A DNA stretch of 33,581 nucleotides from Bacteroidales bacterium (GTDB lineage: Bacteria; Bacteroidota; Bacteroidia; Bacteroidales; UBA932): the NCBI GenBank assembly GCA_017476575.1, contig JAFUZO010000022.1, forward strand, positions 1 through 33,581. Reading direction: 5' to 3'. The notes beneath the pieces were generated by a model. That model saw nothing but the letters and a program-made list of their open reading frames with translations, made no database searches and was not told the origin of the DNA. This document shows, in pieces, positions 6,893 to 16,116 of the stretch. The position numbers and the translations under genes are program-made. Positions within the stretch are counted from its first letter, which is position 1. Each line of letters begins with the position of its first letter.

Positions 6893-8071
6893 CTATCCAA
6901 GGATGGCGTCGGCCAAGGCCTCCAGGGCCGGAAGGTCGGATTCTTTCATCCGGCTGCGGATCGTGACGGGTGCGCCGACGATTTCAACGTCCTTCATGGT
7001 CCCCAGCATCTCGGTCATGACCCGGGCGGCGGAGGGCGCCCAGCTGCCGTTCTCGACAAGGGCGACCTTCCGTTTCTGCCACGCTTTCATCTGGAGCGTG
7101 TGCAGGAACTCGTAGGCCGGCGTGAAAAGTCCGCCGTCGTAAGACGCGGCCGCCAGCACCATCCGGCCATAGCGGAAAGCATCCTCGACGGCCTCGGCCT
7201 TGTCGTCGCGTGCCAGGTCGGCGAGTGCCACCTTCGGGCAGCCTTTGGCCAGCAGGATCTCCTGCAGGCGTTGTGCCACCTGCATCGTACCGCCATGGAT
7301 GGAAGCACAGGCGATGAACACGCCTTCGGTCTCGACGCCATAGGAACTCCAGGTCCGGTAGAGGTCGAGGTAGGCCCCGAGGTCTTTCCGGAGGATGGGG
7401 CCGTGCAACGGCGCTACAACCGCTGGAGCAAAGGCATCGACCTTGCGCAGGAGCGCCTGCACAGGGGCACCGTACTTGCCGCAGATGTTGAAGTAGTACC
7501 GGCGTGCCTCGCAGGCCCAGTCGTCATCCTCTTCGCCGAAGAAGCCGCAGCGGCTTAGGGCACCGAACTTGCCGAATGCATCGGCGGAGAACAACACCCG
7601 GTCCCTGCGGTCGAAACTGACCATGACTTCCGGCCAGTGGACCATGGCCGCGAGGGCGAATTGGAGGGTATGCGCACCCAGTTCCAAGGTCTCTCCTTCC
7701 TTGACGGCCCGCGTATTGAAAGCCGCGTTCTCGAAAAACTGACCGAGCATGGCGACAGCCTTGGCCGTCGCGACAATCTGGATGTCAGGGTAGCGGCGGG
7801 CAAGTTCGACGATAAGGCTGGAATGGTCCGGCTCCATATGGTGGACCACCAGGTAGTCGGGCGTACGGCCTTGGAGCGCCGTTTCAAGGTTCTCCAGCCA
7901 TTGTACTCCCTTCCGCCCGTCGACGGTGTCCATGACGGCCACCTTTTCGTCCAGGATGAGATAGGAATTGTAGGAAATGCCTTCCGGCACGATGTACTGG
8001 CTCTCGAAAAGGTCCAAGTCGAGGTCATCGACCCCGATGAAGCGGATGTCCGGTGTAATGTCTTTGATCAT
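6893..8071 (-). CDS. A-type flavoprotein / flavodiiron protein (FprA family)
   Basis: The 392 residues match the usual length of a core flavodiiron protein. The N-terminal metallo-beta-lactamase-like half has the diiron ligands HMEPDH (H78, E80, D82, H83), H145, D164 and H223 (PLHGP). The C-terminal half, from about residue 250, is a flavodoxin domain with the FMN loop region SIHGGT. Such enzymes use FMN and a diiron site to reduce O2 to water or NO to N2O in the cytoplasm, protecting anaerobes from oxygen or nitrosative stress. All expected iron ligands are present. It is first in an operon with two envelope proteins of unknown function. Confidence 0.9.
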   Translation of the reverse strand: MIKDITPDIRFIGVDDLDLDLFESQYIVPEGISYNSYLILDEKVAVMDTVDGRKGVQWLENLETALQGRTPDYLVVHHMEPDHSSLIVELARRYPDIQIVATAKAVAMLGQFFENAAFNTRAVKEGETLELGAHTLQFALAAMVHWPEVMVSFDRRDRVLFSADAFGKFGALSRCGFFGEEDDDWACEARRYYFNICGKYGAPVQALLRKVDAFAPAVVAPLHGPILRKDLGAYLDLYRTWSSYGVETEGVFIACASIHGGTMQVAQRLQEILLAKGCPKVALADLARDDKAEAVEDAFRYGRMVLAAASYDGGLFTPAYEFLHTLQMKAWQKRKVALVENGSWAPSAARVMTEMLGTMKDVEIVGAPVTIRSRMKESDLPALEALADAILG

Positions 8072-8089
8072 GACTGTCTATTTATCTTG

Positions 8090-8120
8090 CAAAGATAACG
8101 GCAATCGTTCAAAATAGCAA
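8090..8120 (-). promoter_or_regulatory. Promoter of the flavodiiron operon
   Basis: On the minus strand TTG (8118-8120) is followed after 20 bp by TATCTTTG (8090-8097), which ends 18 bp before the ATG. Both boxes and spacing fit the Bacteroidota consensus. Confidence 0.7.
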
Positions 8121-8152
8121 CCCGGAAAAATGGGAAAATCGGCACGGGTCCG

Positions 8153-8183
8153 TTGGAATATAGGCGGACAGTGCTTAAATTTG
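8153..8183 (+). promoter_or_regulatory. Promoter of priA
   Basis: TTG (8153-8155), a 20-bp spacer, then TAAATTTG (8176-8183). Only seven bases lie between the -7 box and the ATG at 8191, so the transcript should have little or no leader. Confidence 0.7.
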
Positions 8184-8190
8184 CCGGAAA

Positions 8191-10302
8191 ATGTCGACGG
8201 TCATGGACACGCCTGTCTCAGGAAACACAGCCTTCATCCAGGTCATCCTCCCGCTCCGCCTGGAGTGGGAGCCGTATTATGCCTTGCCGGAAGGTTTCGC
8301 GGCGCATCCAGGCGACCGTGTCCATGTCACCTTCGCCCATAAGGGCTATATCGGCGTCGTGAGCGCCGTCGATGTCGAACCGCAGGCAGCCCGGGAGCGT
8401 ATCCTTCCCATCGGCGGTATTGCGGAAGGCCTTCCGACGGTCCGGAAGGAGGAAATCCAGCTCTGGCGAGCCGTCGCCGCATACTATCTGTGTACGGTCG
8501 GTGAGGTGTACAAGGCAGCCTACCCGGCCCGGAGAGTGGATGAGGAAGCTGTGGAGGCGCGTGTCCGGGAACGGCTCCTGGTCCGGATGGCCAAGTTGGA
8601 GGAGAAACTGGCGAAGGCTCGCAAGGATGAGACCCGGAACCGCTACCGGGCTGCCCTCGATGCACTCCGGTCCGGAAAGGGCCCGGATCCGGGCCCCGGT
8701 CAGGAAATCCATCTCACCCTCCCCCAGGAAACGGCTGTCCGGGAAATCCGCCAGGCCTTTGCAGCCGGCAAGACCGCCCTCCTGCACGGGGTAACGGGGT
8801 CCGGCAAGACCGAAATCTATCTCTCCCTCGCCAAGGAAACGCTTGCCGCCGGACGCAACGTTCTCTACCTGGTTCCGGAAATCGCACTCAGCCGCCAGCT
8901 GGAAGACCGGATCTCCACCGTCTTTCCCGGCCTCCAAGTCTTCCATTCCGCCGAAACGGTGGCCCGCCGCCAGCAGGTCGCCGCCCGGGTCAGGCAAGAC
9001 GGGCCTTGCCTCATCCTCGGAACCCGCTCTGCCCTCTTCCTTCCCCACCACGACCTCGGACTCATCATCGTGGACGAGGAGCACGACACCTCCTACAAGC
9101 AGGATTCTCCCGCCCCCCGCTACAACGGGCGGGACACCGCCATCATGCTCGGCGTCATTCAGGGGGCTCCCGTCCTGCTGGGCAGTGCAACTCCCTCTCT
9201 TGAATCACTTTATAACGCTGAAAACGGGAGATTTGTCAAAGTCGACCTCAAGCAACGCTTCCACGAATCGGCCGACCCTGGAATCCTTTTGGTCGACACC
9301 ATCGCAGAGCAGCGGAAACGGGGCATGGTCGGTAACCTTTCCCGCAAGCTTCTCGCCGAAATAGAGCGCACGCTCGAAGCGGGAGGACAGGTGCTCGTAT
9401 TAAGGGGCCGCCGTGCCTATGCACCGACCGTCCAATGCACCGGCTGCGGCACCATCCAGAAGTGCCCGCGGTGCAACGTCCCCCTCAGCCTCCACCGCAA
9501 TCCAGACCGCCTCGTCTGCCACTACTGCGGCCACTCGGAAGCTTACACCGGCCTCTGCAGTCAATGCGGCAGCCCGCTCCAGCCCCTCGGGGCCGGGACC
9601 CAGAAAATCGAAGAAGAACTCCAAGCCCTCTTCCCGCAGGCCCGGCTCTCCCGTCTCGACAGCGACACACCCGAAACCCAGGAGGCGGACATCATCAGAA
9701 GTTTTGCCGAAGGTAATATCGATATATTGGTTGGAACACAAATCGTTACGAAAGGTTTCGATTTCAAGGGGCTGACCCTGGTCGCCGTCATCCAAGCCGA
9801 CAGCCTGGTCGGATTGCAGGACTTCCGGGCCGACGAACGTGCCCTGCAACTGCTGGAACAATTCCGCGGCCGGGCCGGACGACGCGGCAGGCCGGGCCTC
9901 CTCGTCATCCAGACCCGTGCCCCAGAGCACCCGGTCTACGTCCGGCTCTCCGGCCAGCCGGACGGGCGCCTTCTCCAAGAGCGGCGGTTGTTCGGATATC
10001 CGCCTTACACACGCATCGTCCAACTGGTCCTCCGGGACGAATCCCCGGACCGCATCGAGAGCATGGGCCACGGTCTCGTCCATGACCTTTCGGCCGCCCT
10101 GCCCGACGGTCCCACCATCATCGGGCCCTATCCCCCCGCCGTCGACCGGGTCTCCGGGCGCCATATCCGCCATATCCGTATCATGCTCCCGCGGGACAAG
10201 TCCCTCCTCGGGCGCAAGCAAACTCTCGCCACCACCGTCTCCATCTTCGAAAAAAACCGCCATTACACGGGCCATATCACCATTGACGTGGATCCAGTAT
10301 AG
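8191..10302 (+). CDS. priA: Primosomal replication protein N' (helicase PriA)
   Basis: The 703-residue product is slightly shorter than E. coli PriA (732). The order is: N-terminal DNA-binding part (1-~105), winged-helix-like segment, SF2 helicase motor with Walker A GVTGSGKT (about 200-207) and Walker B DEEH (about 295-298), then a zinc-binding module with four CxxC pairs between about residues 416 and 460, then the second RecA lobe with the GTQIVTKG and QFRGRAGR motifs. PriA restarts stalled replication forks by loading the replicative helicase. The ATG at 8203 is an alternative start four codons later. Confidence 0.95.
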   Translation: MSTVMDTPVSGNTAFIQVILPLRLEWEPYYALPEGFAAHPGDRVHVTFAHKGYIGVVSAVDVEPQAARERILPIGGIAEGLPTVRKEEIQLWRAVAAYYLCTVGEVYKAAYPARRVDEEAVEARVRERLLVRMAKLEEKLAKARKDETRNRYRAALDALRSGKGPDPGPGQEIHLTLPQETAVREIRQAFAAGKTALLHGVTGSGKTEIYLSLAKETLAAGRNVLYLVPEIALSRQLEDRISTVFPGLQVFHSAETVARRQQVAARVRQDGPCLILGTRSALFLPHHDLGLIIVDEEHDTSYKQDSPAPRYNGRDTAIMLGVIQGAPVLLGSATPSLESLYNAENGRFVKVDLKQRFHESADPGILLVDTIAEQRKRGMVGNLSRKLLAEIERTLEAGGQVLVLRGRRAYAPTVQCTGCGTIQKCPRCNVPLSLHRNPDRLVCHYCGHSEAYTGLCSQCGSPLQPLGAGTQKIEEELQALFPQARLSRLDSDTPETQEADIIRSFAEGNIDILVGTQIVTKGFDFKGLTLVAVIQADSLVGLQDFRADERALQLLEQFRGRAGRRGRPGLLVIQTRAPEHPVYVRLSGQPDGRLLQERRLFGYPPYTRIVQLVLRDESPDRIESMGHGLVHDLSAALPDGPTIIGPYPPAVDRVSGRHIRHIRIMLPRDKSLLGRKQTLATTVSIFEKNRHYTGHITIDVDPV

Positions 10303-10316
10303 GACAGGGAATCCCT

Positions 10317-10346
10317 TTTGTGGAACCTCCGGAGCGTTTGTGGAAC
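10317..10346 (+). promoter_or_regulatory. Paired direct repeats upstream of parA, possible ParB/ParA operator
   Basis: TTTGTGGAAC occurs at 10317-10326 and again at 10337-10346, exactly 20 bp apart, with the palindrome CTCCGGAG (10327-10334) between them. GTGGAAC equals one half of the parS-type palindrome GTTCCACGTGGAAC. The second copy also forms TTTGT-gga-ACAAA. The pair sits just upstream of the -33 box at 10352, where an autoregulatory operator would be expected. Confidence 0.45.
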
Positions 10347-10351
10347 AAATC

Positions 10352-10382
10352 TTGCGGCCTACCGGTTTTTTTTGTATTTTTG
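10352..10382 (+). promoter_or_regulatory. Promoter of the parA operon
   Basis: TTG (10352-10354), a 20-bp spacer, then TATTTTTG (10375-10382), ending 21 bp before the parA ATG. Confidence 0.7.
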
Positions 10383-10403
10383 TGGGCTTATAACACCAAG
10401 TTT

Positions 10404-11177
10404 ATGGGAAAGATCATTGCGATTGCCAATCAGAAGGGCGGCGTGGGCAAGACCACGACGGCCATCAACCTTGCCGCTTCCCTGGCCGTACTGGAGAAGA
10501 AGGTGCTCATCATCGACGCCGACCCGCAGGCCAACACGACCTCCGGCCTCAACTTCTCTCCGGACGACGGCCAGAAACGCACCCTGTATGAAATCCTGAT
10601 CGGCAAGATCGGCGCTGATGACGCCCTTATCCAGACCGAGCTTCAGAACCTGCACATGATTCCCTCCCATATCAACCTTGTGGGGGCCGAAATCGAAATG
10701 TTGGAGTGGCAGGAGCGCGAATCGGTCCTGAAGAAGGCCCTGCAGCCCATCCGGGACCGCTACGACTACATCATCATCGACTGCTCTCCTTCCCTGGGAT
10801 TGATCACGGTCAACTGTCTGACCGCCGCCGACTCGGTCATGATTCCGGTCCAGCCGGAATTCTTCGCCCTTGAAGGCCTGGCCAAACTGCTCCAGACCAT
10901 CCGCCTCGTCCAAAACACCATCAACCCGCAACTCACCATCGAGGGGTTCGTGGTTACGATGTTCGACGGACGCACCAAGGTCCACAGCCAGATTGTCATG
11001 GAATTGCGGGAGCATTTCAAGGACATGGTGTTCAACACCATCATCCAGCGCAGCATCCGCCTCTCCGAAGCCCCGTCCCATGGCAAGCCGATCATCCTCT
11101 ATGATGTGATGAACAACGGCACCTCCAACTACCTCAACCTCGCCAAGGAAGTCCTTGACAAAAACGAAAGATCCTGA
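10404..11177 (+). CDS. parA: Chromosome-partitioning ATPase ParA (Soj)
   Basis: Start set at the ATG at 10404, because the longer frame crosses the promoter and the conserved N terminus of ParA begins here ([18 protein letters not shown]). The 257-residue product has the deviant Walker A KGGVGKTT with its signature first Lys (about 11-18), Walker A' DADPQANTT and Walker B IIIDCSPS. It forms ATP-dependent dimers on DNA and drives segregation of the ParB-bound origin. It overlaps parB by one base (TGATG), so translation is coupled. Confidence 0.95.
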   Translation: MGKIIAIANQKGGVGKTTTAINLAASLAVLEKKVLIIDADPQANTTSGLNFSPDDGQKRTLYEILIGKIGADDALIQTELQNLHMIPSHINLVGAEIEMLEWQERESVLKKALQPIRDRYDYIIIDCSPSLGLITVNCLTAADSVMIPVQPEFFALEGLAKLLQTIRLVQNTINPQLTIEGFVVTMFDGRTKVHSQIVMELREHFKDMVFNTIIQRSIRLSEAPSHGKPIILYDVMNNGTSNYLNLAKEVLDKNERS

Positions 11178-12100
11178 TGGCAAAAGTACAGCACGGCCTC
11201 GGGAAGGGCCTCAGCGCCCTCCTGGGCAACGAAAGCGATATCCGTGAACTCCGCAAGCCGGTCGGCTACATCAACAAGGAAGTCGTGGGGACCAAGGAGC
11301 AGCAGGACACTTCCGATATCCTCCGGATTCCGGTGGGGCTTATCGAACCGAATCCGTTCCAACCCCGTATGTCCTTCGACCAGGAATCCCTCCAGGAACT
11401 TGCCGATTCCATCCGCACCTTCGGTCTCATCCAACCCATCACCGTCCGCAAGGGCGGAAGCGGCAAATATCAGATCATCAGTGGAGAGCGGCGTTACCGC
11501 GCCTCCATCCTCGCCGGGATGGACATGGTTCCTGCGTATATCCGGGATGCCACCGACCAGGGCATGCTCGAAATGGCCATCGTCGAGAACATCCAGCGCG
11601 AGAACCTCGACCCTATCGAAGTGGCCATGAGCTACCAGCGTCTCATCGAAGAATGCCGCCTCACCCAGGAACAGATGGCAGACCGTGTGGGCAAGAAACG
11701 GGCCTCCGTCGCCAACCAGCTCCGCCTCCTGAAGCTGCCGGCCAAGGTCCAGCACGACCTCAAGGTCGGCCTCGTGAGCGTCGGGCACGCCAAGGTGCTC
11801 CTCGGTGTTGAAGACCCTAAGGTGCAGGAACAACTCTGCGACCTGATCATCCGGAACGGCCTTTCCGTCCGTCAATTGGAGGAAAAGATCAAGGCGCTTT
11901 CCCGGGGGGAGAAAGCAGGGAAGGAGCCGCAAGAGCTCCCCGACCTGTATTACCGTCTCCTGGAGAACGTCGGCCGCTACTTCGGCGACAACATCTCGCT
12001 CAAGCGTTCCGACAACGGCAAGGGCAGCCTCACCATCAGGTTCGACTCTGACGCGCAGATGGAAAAATTCCTCCAGGCACTCGATGAAATCCGCAGCTGA
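11177..12100 (+). CDS. parB: Chromosome-partitioning protein ParB (Spo0J)
   Basis: The 307-residue protein opens with the LGKGLSALLG peptide that stimulates ParA. The CTP-binding/ParB domain follows, with NPFQPR (59-64) and GERRYRAS (103-110), then ENIQRENLDPIE and a helix-turn-helix from about 160 to 185 (EQMADRVGKKRASVANQLRL read as helix, turn, helix). A C-terminal dimerisation domain ends the protein. It binds parS sites near the origin and slides as a clamp. No full parS palindrome was spotted by eye in this window. The next gene starts directly after the stop. Confidence 0.95.
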   Translation: MAKVQHGLGKGLSALLGNESDIRELRKPVGYINKEVVGTKEQQDTSDILRIPVGLIEPNPFQPRMSFDQESLQELADSIRTFGLIQPITVRKGGSGKYQIISGERRYRASILAGMDMVPAYIRDATDQGMLEMAIVENIQRENLDPIEVAMSYQRLIEECRLTQEQMADRVGKKRASVANQLRLLKLPAKVQHDLKVGLVSVGHAKVLLGVEDPKVQEQLCDLIIRNGLSVRQLEEKIKALSRGEKAGKEPQELPDLYYRLLENVGRYFGDNISLKRSDNGKGSLTIRFDSDAQMEKFLQALDEIRS

Positions 12101-12997
12101 ATGAAGCCGAGGCTCCTCATATCCGCCCTGGCCCTGGTCATCCCCCTCCTCCTTCCAGCACAGGTCCGGGACGACCAGTTCAAGCGGGATGCCTTCTCGC
12201 AGAACTACGCGGATTCCACCGACCAGGCGCAGCGGGACAGTTCCCAACTGTTCAACTTCCGGGAATATTTCGGCGGCCTTGCCCACAAGCGCCCGGCCAG
12301 CCTGAAGACCCTGTTCATGGGATCGACCGTTTTCATCGGAGGCGAGCAGGTCTACAACCGACAGTACTGGAAACTCCCCCTCGTCTATGGCGGCATCGGT
12401 GCCGGCATCGGTCTGGGTATCCATTTCAACACACAATACCATACGACCGGAGAAGAGAAGTACAAGGACTACAGGAGCTATGCCTACGGGGCCGCCGGCC
12501 TCGTCTATTGGGCCACCCTTCTGGACGGCGTATACAGCTACCGGAGCAACCGGTCTCCCGATCCGGCCAAATCGACCCTCTACTCGCTCCTGCTGCCTGG
12601 TCTCGGGCAGCTGTACAACGGCGAGTTCTGGAAGGTCCCCCTCTATTGGGGGCTGATCGGCGGAGGCGTCTATTTCTACACCAACAACAGCCGCAACTAC
12701 CATCGCTTCAAGGATATCTACGATCTGGCCACCAGCGAGGACCCGGACGTGGAGAAGCCGCCGATCCCGGCCCAGACCGCCCTCTATTACCGCGACGTCT
12801 ACCGCCGCTACCGGGACTACTCCGTCCTGGCCACGGCCGTATTCTATCTGCTCCAGATCATCGACGCCGATGTCTTCGCCTACATGCAGGACTTCGAGGT
12901 TTCCGACGACATCGCGCTGCGGGTCCAGCCGACCCTTATCGACATCCCCTATGCCATGACCCCGACGATGGGCTTGCGCATCGGACTGAGATTCTGA
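12101..12997 (+). CDS. DUF5683-type envelope protein with internal duplication
   Basis: The 298-residue product has an N-terminal signal peptide (about 1-21, ending LLPAQ) and hydrophobic segments that suggest a membrane location. The unit with Q-YN-x-W-K-x-P-L-x-Y/W-G appears twice: at about residue 82 (QVYNRQYWKLPLVYGG) and about 168 (QLYNGEFWKVPLYWG). The second copy is preceded by LLPGLGQ, the DUF5683 hallmark. The same gene follows parB in many Bacteroidales, but its function is unknown to me. It starts at the base after the parB stop and ends six bases before the transglycosylase, so all four genes should share one mRNA. Confidence 0.8.
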   Translation: MKPRLLISALALVIPLLLPAQVRDDQFKRDAFSQNYADSTDQAQRDSSQLFNFREYFGGLAHKRPASLKTLFMGSTVFIGGEQVYNRQYWKLPLVYGGIGAGIGLGIHFNTQYHTTGEEKYKDYRSYAYGAAGLVYWATLLDGVYSYRSNRSPDPAKSTLYSLLLPGLGQLYNGEFWKVPLYWGLIGGGVYFYTNNSRNYHRFKDIYDLATSEDPDVEKPPIPAQTALYYRDVYRRYRDYSVLATAVFYLLQIIDADVFAYMQDFEVSDDIALRVQPTLIDIPYAMTPTMGLRIGLRF

Positions 12998-13003
12998 CAT
13001 GAC

Positions 13004-14443
13004 ATGAGAAAGACCATCATCCTTTTGACCACCGGCCTTGCCGCCGTCCTTGCCACCCTCCCTGCCGACGCCGGCATCTTCAACAAGAAGAGCCGCCGTG
13101 AACTGGAACGGGAGAACCGGCAGCTGCGGGAACGGCTCGATGCCCTCCAGCAGGAGATTACCTGGTACCAGAACGACATCAACGAGAGAGACAGCCTGCG
13201 CAACGAACTCGTCAGCCTCTATGAAGAGAACGAGAACAAGTTGGCCGCGGGGATGACCTCCGCCGACTATACCCCCGAGGTGACGGACAGCCTCCTGAGC
13301 GTCTGGTATCTCCACCGGCAGTCCCGCGAGAACCGGCAGGGAACCGGCTACAACATGGACAGCGTCCATTTCACGACACTCGTCCCCGACCAGGTCCTGA
13401 TCGAGCGGCTGGAGAAGATGAACTCCTTCATCCGGCTCCCCTACAACGAGACCGTCAAGAACTACATGATCCTCTACTCCGAGAAGATGCCGGTGAAGAT
13501 GGGGCAGATCCTCGGCCTGGCCCAGTTCTACATGCCGGTCTTCGAAGAGACCTTCCGCAAGTACGACCTCCCGCTGGAACTCAAGTACGTAGCCATTATC
13601 GAATCGGCCTTGAATCCCCGCGCCGTCTCCAGGGCCGGGGCCACGGGCATGTGGCAGTTCATGTATCCGACCGCCCGGAACTACGGTCTGAAGATCGACT
13701 CCTACATCGACGAGCGGATGGACCCCTACGCCTCGGTCGACGCTGCCGCCCGCTACCTGCGGGACGCCTACCGCATCTTCGGCGACTGGAGCCTCGCCAT
13801 CTCCTCCTACAACTGCGGCTCCGGCAATGTCAACAAGGCCATCAAGCGCAGCGGCAGCCGTGACTTCTGGTCCATCTACGAGTACCTTCCCCGCGAGACC
13901 CGCGGCTATGTCCCAGCCATGGTCGGAGCCATGTATGCCATGAACTACGCCAAGGAATATGGGCTTGAACCGGCTCCAGTCCAGATTCCTGCCCATATCG
14001 ACACGTTCCATGTGAAGAAGAACCTGCATTTCCGCCAGGTCAGCGAGATGATCGGTATCCCTCTTGATGATATCCGCGACCTCAACCCCCAGTACTACCG
14101 CGATATCGTCCCCGGCAACCAGGGAGAGCAAGTGTTCCGCCTCCCCTTCAACTATAGTGCCGACTTCATCGACCTGCAGGACACCATCTACCGCTACAAG
14201 GCGCAGGAGATGTTCTCCGCCCAGGTGGATGATGGTCGCGGGCGGGCTTCCGTCTCCAGTCCTGGCACCACCGTCCGGCAGGGCGGCACCGGAGCCTGGG
14301 TCTACTATACGGTCAAGCGCGGCGACAACCTCGGCAAGATCGCCCGGAAATACCACACGACTGTCTCCAACCTCAAGAAGTGGAACGGCCTCCGCAACGA
14401 CAATATCCGCGAAGGACAGCGCCTCAAGGTCGGCAAACGCTAA
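13004..14443 (+). CDS. Membrane-bound lytic murein transglycosylase, MltD-like, with LysM
   Basis: 479 residues. A signal peptide (1-~23, ending PADA) is followed by a coiled-coil segment (about 28-80). The SLT lysozyme-like domain follows from about residue 190: the catalytic Glu in VAIIESALNP, then GATGMWQFM and SSYNCGSGNV. One clear LysM lies at the C terminus (VKRGDNLGKIARKYHTT, about 433-478), and a divergent LysM-like segment may lie near residue 325-370. It cleaves peptidoglycan between MurNAc and GlcNAc in the periplasm, forming 1,6-anhydro ends. It is the last gene of the par operon; its stop overlaps that of the convergent gene. Confidence 0.9.
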   Translation: MRKTIILLTTGLAAVLATLPADAGIFNKKSRRELERENRQLRERLDALQQEITWYQNDINERDSLRNELVSLYEENENKLAAGMTSADYTPEVTDSLLSVWYLHRQSRENRQGTGYNMDSVHFTTLVPDQVLIERLEKMNSFIRLPYNETVKNYMILYSEKMPVKMGQILGLAQFYMPVFEETFRKYDLPLELKYVAIIESALNPRAVSRAGATGMWQFMYPTARNYGLKIDSYIDERMDPYASVDAAARYLRDAYRIFGDWSLAISSYNCGSGNVNKAIKRSGSRDFWSIYEYLPRETRGYVPAMVGAMYAMNYAKEYGLEPAPVQIPAHIDTFHVKKNLHFRQVSEMIGIPLDDIRDLNPQYYRDIVPGNQGEQVFRLPFNYSADFIDLQDTIYRYKAQEMFSAQVDDGRGRASVSSPGTTVRQGGTGAWVYYTVKRGDNLGKIARKYHTTVSNLKKWNGLRNDNIREGQRLKVGKR

Positions 14444-16116
14444 TGCGACCAGGTCGCCTGCAGTTGGAGCCCGGTTTGGCCGGGCTTTTCTTTCCGAAAC
14501 ATGTAACTCACTCTCCCATCGATGCGGAGACGGGCTTTCCGGAAGCGTTTCTTCCAGCTACTATAAGCGGATAAGGCTATGCCTCGTCCATAATAGGCCG
14601 GCACGGTGAAACAACCCGGGACATCGCGTTCATAGCAGTAGATACGGCTGGACCAAGCGTCGGCCCGGAAAACGGTCGACCGGAGCCACAGGATCCAGGC
14701 ATCGCCTTGGAAACCACCTTCTACATAACCGAGCAGCCCCCAGTCCCGGCATTGCACGGCATGGAGGCGGGAGCGCCCCGACCAGCGTCCGTCGGACCAG
14801 GTCAAGTCCCAGCGCCCCTCCGTCCGGCGCCGTTCATAACTCCGGTAGCGGTCGGTCACCCGGAGCACAGAAGCCCATGCCGGAAAGACCTGCCAGTTCC
14901 AAAGCGCCACCGTCTTTATCTGGGTACGGTGCGGCTCCAGCCCGGGCAACGGCAGCAAGGCCGCATCCACGGTCAGCGTGGCAATCATACGCCGGACCGC
15001 GCTGCCGAAACCGGACCGACCGGCCAGGGTGATAAAACGCCCCGCCTGGTATTCCCCGCCCAACGCAACGGCATATTCTCCATACTTCTTCCCGGTATAC
15101 CGGCTCGGGAGGGCACGCAACTGCACCGCCATCCTTCCTCCCTCTCCCAGCGGCACCCGGCTTCCGGCCAGGATAGCCGCCGGACCCGCTATTTTCCAAG
15201 CCGCTTCGCCGAACAGGTCCACTCCTTTCCAGCCATAACGTCCCTCCAGAGAGAGTTTCTGCCCGTTGCGGTCCGCCACGGTCGTCGCTCCCCCCTGCCC
15301 CTGCCGTCCCGTCCAGCCGACATGGAGACCGCCCTGCACCGAGAGGTCCTTCCGACCGGTCTCCATCCATGCCTTCAAGCCCGGGACCGACACGAAGGCC
15401 GTCGCGTCGAACCGTCCCCGGTGCCCGTCCCAGGCCACACCGCGGTGAGTCCCCGTTCCTGTGAATGACCAGGAGGGCGTCACCCCGGAAGCGCGCCGGG
15501 AAAAAGCCTGGAGAGTCGGCAACCCGGACAGAGAGAAACCGCTCCATTGGACAAGTCCCTGTCCGAAGCGGGCATTGAAGTCTCCGGCAAGCCACCTTCC
15601 ATGTCGGGCCCGGTGCTGGACACAGGCTGTTCCAGCCTTCCCTTTCCAGGCGCATGCTGCCTCCATGTGCTCCGATCCGATCCGATACTTACCGCCGTAA
15701 CCACGGTTTCCGCCCCGGAGGACTGCCGCCTGAGAGAGACGCAAGGTATCGACCTGTCCTGGCAGGGTCTGCGACGAGAGCGACAGGAAGGGCCGTAAAG
15801 CCAGCACCACCTCGGGCCCGAACCCGTCCACCAGTTCCAGTTCCCGCCAGGAAAAAATGTCGCCGGAACGCCTCCGGTAGTCTTCAAGGCTCGCCACCTG
15901 ATAGGCAGACAGGAGGCCGGCAGAGAGCCCTCGCGCCGGCGCGTTCACTGACACGGGCCGTCCCCGGCAGGCTTCCAGCCTGTCCACGATTTCTTCATCC
16001 AGCTCTTCAACCGCTGAGGCCCCGGTCAGATACAGGGCGGCCCGGAGCACATCCTCCTCCTGGGCGGCGAGTCTCAGGCTCAAGAGACCCGCGAACAAGG
16101 TCATCATCCACTTCAT
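14440..16116 (-). CDS. Helix-hairpin-helix domain outer-membrane protein of unknown function
   Basis: Start set at 16116, giving a 558-residue protein with a signal peptide (KWMMTLFAGLLSLRLAAQ); the in-frame ATG at 16194 would add 26 polar residues before it. Residues ~20-115 resemble the ComEA-like HhH region (LSAYQVASLEDYRRR, then LELVDGFGPEVVLAL). The rest consists of alternating aromatic/glycine-rich strands with frequent W, Y and R, ending in an amphipathic strand, as in an outer-membrane beta-barrel. This architecture is known in Bacteroidota but its role is not. A DNA-uptake link is only a guess from the HhH part. The stop codon overlaps that of the convergent transglycosylase gene. 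Confidence 0.75.
   Translation of the reverse strand: MKWMMTLFAGLLSLRLAAQEEDVLRAALYLTGASAVEELDEEIVDRLEACRGRPVSVNAPARGLSAGLLSAYQVASLEDYRRRSGDIFSWRELELVDGFGPEVVLALRPFLSLSSQTLPGQVDTLRLSQAAVLRGGNRGYGGKYRIGSEHMEAACAWKGKAGTACVQHRARHGRWLAGDFNARFGQGLVQWSGFSLSGLPTLQAFSRRASGVTPSWSFTGTGTHRGVAWDGHRGRFDATAFVSVPGLKAWMETGRKDLSVQGGLHVGWTGRQGQGGATTVADRNGQKLSLEGRYGWKGVDLFGEAAWKIAGPAAILAGSRVPLGEGGRMAVQLRALPSRYTGKKYGEYAVALGGEYQAGRFITLAGRSGFGSAVRRMIATLTVDAALLPLPGLEPHRTQIKTVALWNWQVFPAWASVLRVTDRYRSYERRRTEGRWDLTWSDGRWSGRSRLHAVQCRDWGLLGYVEGGFQGDAWILWLRSTVFRADAWSSRIYCYERDVPGCFTVPAYYGRGIALSAYSSWKKRFRKARLRIDGRVSYMFRKEKPGQTGLQLQATWSH
14469..14493 (+). terminator. Rho-independent terminator of the par operon inside the opposing gene
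   Basis: GCCCGG (14469-14474) and CCGGGC (14480-14485) form a perfect six-pair GC stem with a TTTGG loop, followed by TTTTCTTT (14486-14493). It starts 26 bp after the plus-strand stop codon and lies within the C-terminal codons of the minus-strand gene. Confidence 0.7.

Noticed and set aside
8108..8114. TTTTGAA as -33 box of the flavodiiron promoter
   Set aside because: Only 12 bp from the -7 box; the TTG at 8118-8120 has the proper 20-bp spacing.
13993..14016. A parS-like near palindrome (GTTCCATGTGAAG) inside mltD
   Set aside because: Too many mismatches to a parS consensus and located in conserved coding sequence.
11129..14356. A very long open minus-strand frame opposite parB, DUF5683 and mltD
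   Set aside because: The plus-strand genes are clearly recognised. The long opposite frame is a by-product of GC-rich codon bias, and its translation is a low-complexity Val/Asp/Gly/Glu mix.
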